Origin: Shewanella intestini
GTDB taxonomy: Bacteria; Pseudomonadota; Gammaproteobacteria; Enterobacterales; Shewanellaceae
Direction of reading: 5' to 3'
Assembly: GCF_018221465.1 (NCBI RefSeq)
Contig: NZ_JAAIKR010000001.1
Span: 682,001-746,000 of the forward strand
Length of the DNA stretch: 64,000 bases
Part shown: one piece after another, positions 61,779 through 64,000 of the stretch
Layout: each line of letters opens with the position of its first letter
Numbering within the stretch: position 1 is the first letter of the stretch
Notes under the pieces: model-generated
Databases searched by the model: none
What the model saw: only the letters and a program-made list of their open reading frames with translations
Told to the model about the DNA's origin: nothing
Translations under genes and position numbers: made by a program

Positions 61779-62257
61779 TGAATTATCATGTTTATCATAA
61801 TGTTGATGTCATTAACGGCAAAGGGACGCGTTGTACTTTGTTTGTTAGTGGCTGTGAGCATGAGTGTCGGGGGTGTTATAATCAATCAACTTGGCGACTC
61901 GACTCAGGCCATGTCTTTACTCAAGCGCTTGAAGATCAAATTATTGCTGACTTACAAGATACGCGCATTGTACGTAAGGGTTTATCGTTAAGTGGCGGTG
62001 ATCCTTTACATCCCGCCAATCTTAACGCTGTGTTGAAATTAGTTACGCGGGTTAAAACTGAGTGTGATAATAAAGATATTTGGTTATGGACCGGCTATTT
62101 ACGTGACGCGCTAAGTCCTGAGCAACAAGCCGTTGTCAATTTAATCGATGTGTTAATTGACGGTAAGTTTGAGCAAGATTTGTATGACCCATCATTGAAA
62201 TGGCGCGGTAGCAGTAATCAACAAATTCATTGTTTGACTGATATGACCGCAGTGTAA
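61778..62257 (+). CDS. nrdG: NrdD activase NrdG
   Basis: NrdG is the radical-SAM protein that generates the glycyl radical on NrdD. The 159-residue protein has the cluster motif C26-x3-C30-x2-C33 (CEHECRGCYN), a GGDP motif (LSLSGGDPL) and the family's IWLWTGY block. Its ATG overlaps the nrdD stop (TAATG). A bidirectional terminator follows. Confidence 0.97.
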   Translation: MNYHVYHNVDVINGKGTRCTLFVSGCEHECRGCYNQSTWRLDSGHVFTQALEDQIIADLQDTRIVRKGLSLSGGDPLHPANLNAVLKLVTRVKTECDNKDIWLWTGYLRDALSPEQQAVVNLIDVLIDGKFEQDLYDPSLKWRGSSNQQIHCLTDMTAV

Positions 62258-62287
62258 TGTCATAAATAGTCGACGATAATTCTTATT

Positions 62288-62317
62288 AAAGCCAACTCAG
62301 CAGAGTTGGCTTTTTTG
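62288..62317. terminator. Terminator between nrdG and the pseudouridine synthase gene
   Basis: An 11-bp stem AAAGCCAACTC / GAGTTGGCTTT with an AGCA loop and a T-tract on the plus strand; the minus strand also has a T-rich end. Confidence 0.92.
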
Positions 62318-62323
62318 TATCAC

Positions 62324-62989
62324 TTAAAAAGGACTTGGGCAAGTGATATCCATTTTCTGTTTAGTCACTGGATGGATAAATGATAACGAAGTTGCATGTA
62401 ACATCAATCTGCTCGCTAATGCGTGAGAGCCTGCTTGAGTATAAAGGTCACAACCTATAATGGGATGATTTATCTGTTGGCTATGGATACGTAATTGATG
62501 AGTACGACCAGTTATAGGGGTAAAGATCACCTTGGTTGTTGGCATACCGTTATGCATTAATGATTCGATAACCCGATAATGACTGTGAGCGGCTTTTCCT
62601 GTCTCAAAACAAATTTTCATATATGGAAAATTGTTTTTATCTTTCGCGATGGGGAAATGGATATCGCCTTGTTGAGAGGTGAGTTTACCGAGCAAGATAG
62701 CCGTGTAGGTTTTAGTCACCAAGCCATCTTGAAATTGTTTGGTTAATTGCCCGTTTATCAACTTGTTTTTGGCAACCAATAAAATACCTGAAGTACCAAA
62801 ATCTAACCGATGCACCAAAGTACAGCTGGGGTAGTCTTGAACGAGGCGGTAATGTACGGAATCTAGATTAGCTGGATTTTTACCCGATAAGCTCAATAAC
62901 CCTGAGGGCTTATTGATAATAAAAAGATGCTCATCTTCAAAAATTATTGTGATTTGAGCATAGCAAGGTGGGGCAATAAATTCAGGCAT
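62324..62989 (-). CDS. RluA-family pseudouridine synthase
   Basis: A 221-residue RNA pseudouridine synthase. The catalytic aspartate lies in HRLDFGTSG, followed by KTYTAILLGKL, GRTHQLRIH and RLMLHA. It aligns with E. coli RluA (23S rRNA and tRNA U746/U32 enzyme) over its whole length and has no S4 domain, as in RluA and TruC. Because gammaproteobacteria carry several close paralogues, the target base is not certain. It converges on nrdG. Confidence 0.88.
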   Translation of the reverse strand: MPEFIAPPCYAQITIIFEDEHLFIINKPSGLLSLSGKNPANLDSVHYRLVQDYPSCTLVHRLDFGTSGILLVAKNKLINGQLTKQFQDGLVTKTYTAILLGKLTSQQGDIHFPIAKDKNNFPYMKICFETGKAAHSHYRVIESLMHNGMPTTKVIFTPITGRTHQLRIHSQQINHPIIGCDLYTQAGSHALASRLMLHATSLSFIHPVTKQKMDITCPSPF

Positions 62990-63528
62990 GATTGATAAGT
63001 TTTACCGTGAAACTGGCTCGTTAGCATAACGAACAAGAGTAATAAATACCATTGCTAACAGCAAAGAGATAATCGTCAATGACTTACTGGTAAAAAATGA
63101 GCACATAGATGATTAATGTGAATGTATTCAGTCAGTTTATTGGTTTATTCGGTTAGAAAATGCATGAACTTAATAAGGTGATAATGTGCTGTTTGAAGAC
63201 AAAATTTGGCCACAGACCTAAAAACATATTTAGCATTGGCGCTTAAACTATCCCTGCAAGTGGATAACTTATCTGTCGATGACAGCGATGTAAAAGCACT
63301 AAAGGAGACATTTGGATAATAACGCAACATTAATTAGCCATCTTATCAGTTAGCTGTTTTTTTATTTACTTGCAGCCTGCAGAATTATTTTGATCTTGGC
63401 ACAAAAAGCGGCCGCTAAATTCGCACTAGGCAGTTGTTTGGGTATATAATCTGCCTCCAAATTAGTGTTATTGATATCAATAGTCATATGACATGTCAGT
63501 AATGCACGTTAAGCAAAAAGGTAAAGCA
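62990..63528. other. Intergenic region upstream of yibL
   Basis: A stretch of 539 bases without a credible gene; the minus-strand ORF at 63145-63330 has no ribosome binding site or recognisable product. A TATAAT box at 63445-63450, about 80 bases before the yibL start, is the probable minus-10 element, with no clear minus-35 box. Confidence 0.45.
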
Positions 63529-63885
63529 ATGAATTTAAAGCAAGAACTTCAGACTCTTAATGATAAGCTCGATAAGTGTCGTCGTAAATTAGCGGCAGCT
63601 GAGCAACGTGGTGATACCACAATTATTATGCAGTTTAAAAAAGAGATTGCGACGGTCACTAAACGTATTGCCAGCATCAAAAGTCAGCAAACAAGACAAT
63701 TGAGCAAGGAAGGTAGTGAAGTGATGTCATTAGCTTTTAATCGTGCACTCACAAAGGCTGAACAAGCCGATATGGGCAAACTAAAAAAATCAATTAAGGG
63801 TTTAGTTGTTGTTCATCCTATGACGGCTTTAGGTCGTGAAATGGGTATTAAAGCTGTTACCGGTTTTGCTCCAGCTAAGTTTTAA
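63529..63885 (+). CDS. yibL: YibL family ribosome-associated protein
   Basis: A 118-residue basic protein closely matching E. coli YibL. The N-terminal ~60 residues form a charged coiled coil (LNDKLDKCRRKLAAAEQ). The conserved C-terminus has ALTKAEQADMGKLKKSIKG and VVHPMTALGREMG. The E. coli protein is found with ribosomes. The ATG at 63529 follows AAGGTAAAGCA and gives the family length; the longer reading from 63493 is unlikely. Confidence 0.92.
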   Translation: MNLKQELQTLNDKLDKCRRKLAAAEQRGDTTIIMQFKKEIATVTKRIASIKSQQTRQLSKEGSEVMSLAFNRALTKAEQADMGKLKKSIKGLVVVHPMTALGREMGIKAVTGFAPAKF

Positions 63886-63949
63886 ATTGTTACCAATTTT
63901 CCACTCTTGGTTTATTTTCTCCCAAGGGTGCTGTCGTAAAGGTTAATTC

Positions 63950-64000
63950 ATGTCGATAAAATATATCGCCACTTCAAAACTGCCTACGCCTTGGGGCGTT
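63950..64000 (+). CDS. ribA: GTP cyclohydrolase II RibA (5' end only)
   Basis: The first 17 codons of a gene cut by the window edge. The peptide ends in SKLPTPWGV, which matches the characteristic N-terminus of RibA (KLPTPWGDF in E. coli). AAAGG lies eight bases before the ATG. RibA opens the GTP imidazole ring as the first step of riboflavin synthesis. The assignment rests on this short match. Confidence 0.75.
   Translation, partial: MSIKYIATSKLPTPWGV

Overview
The window is a chromosomal stretch of a gammaproteobacterium, most likely Shewanella. This rests on moderately AT-rich DNA and on recognisable gene orders: yfbV/ackA-pta, pflB-pflA divergent from focA, cysZ/smc-zipA-ligA, sbcD-sbcC, nrdD-nrdG and yibL-ribA. 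No rRNA, tRNA, CRISPR array, prophage or intact insertion sequence was seen. Almost all of it reads as core genome, with a few accessory islands of signalling or surface function.

Layout. 1-2450: pseB-pseC, the first two steps of pseudaminic acid synthesis, without the rest of the pathway. 2832-6504: a large lipoprotein joining two DUF1566/Lcl domains to a di-haem peroxidase, then a CBS-pair protein. 6758-10633: the RNA helicase HrpA. 10634-12567: a gene-poor stretch with a 10-bp tandem repeat, a nested hairpin, a 27-residue ORF, a small lipoprotein and a cluster of DnaA boxes. 12568-21139: the mixed-acid fermentation block (ackA-pta, yfbV, pflB-pflA, focA), with PdhR-type operators between pflB and focA. 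21263-22228: cysK.

22510-30519: a signalling island. A FabH-like ketosynthase and a REC-REC-GGDEF diguanylate cyclase read rightward. They meet, tail to tail with an 18-bp overlap, a leftward operon encoding a periplasmic binding protein, a histidine kinase, a response regulator without a DNA-binding domain, and a PAS-PAS-EAL-CBS phosphodiesterase. The arrangement suggests an extracellular ligand sensed through a binding protein and converted into c-di-GMP changes. This is the most attractive candidate for an undescribed system.

30685-43599: an outer-membrane DUF5916 protein, then cysZ, smc, zipA, ligA, a DUF2919 membrane protein, an HD-GYP phosphodiesterase and yeeZ. 43654-48160: an S4 RNA-binding protein, rraB, a NERD protein with two degenerate kinase-like domains, an exported hypothetical protein and yfcA. 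48536-55124: sbcD-sbcC and an M23 endopeptidase. 56080-59151: a YgjP-like metallopeptidase, a DUF3010 protein, a DEAD-box helicase and rssA. 59661-62257: the anaerobic ribonucleotide reductase nrdD-nrdG, with an FNR-like site and two NrdR boxes upstream. 62324-64000: an RluA-type pseudouridine synthase, yibL and the start of ribA.

The clearest physiological theme is facultative anaerobic life: formate and acetate metabolism, oxygen-free dNTP synthesis and a periplasmic haem peroxidase. Several c-di-GMP enzymes are added to this.
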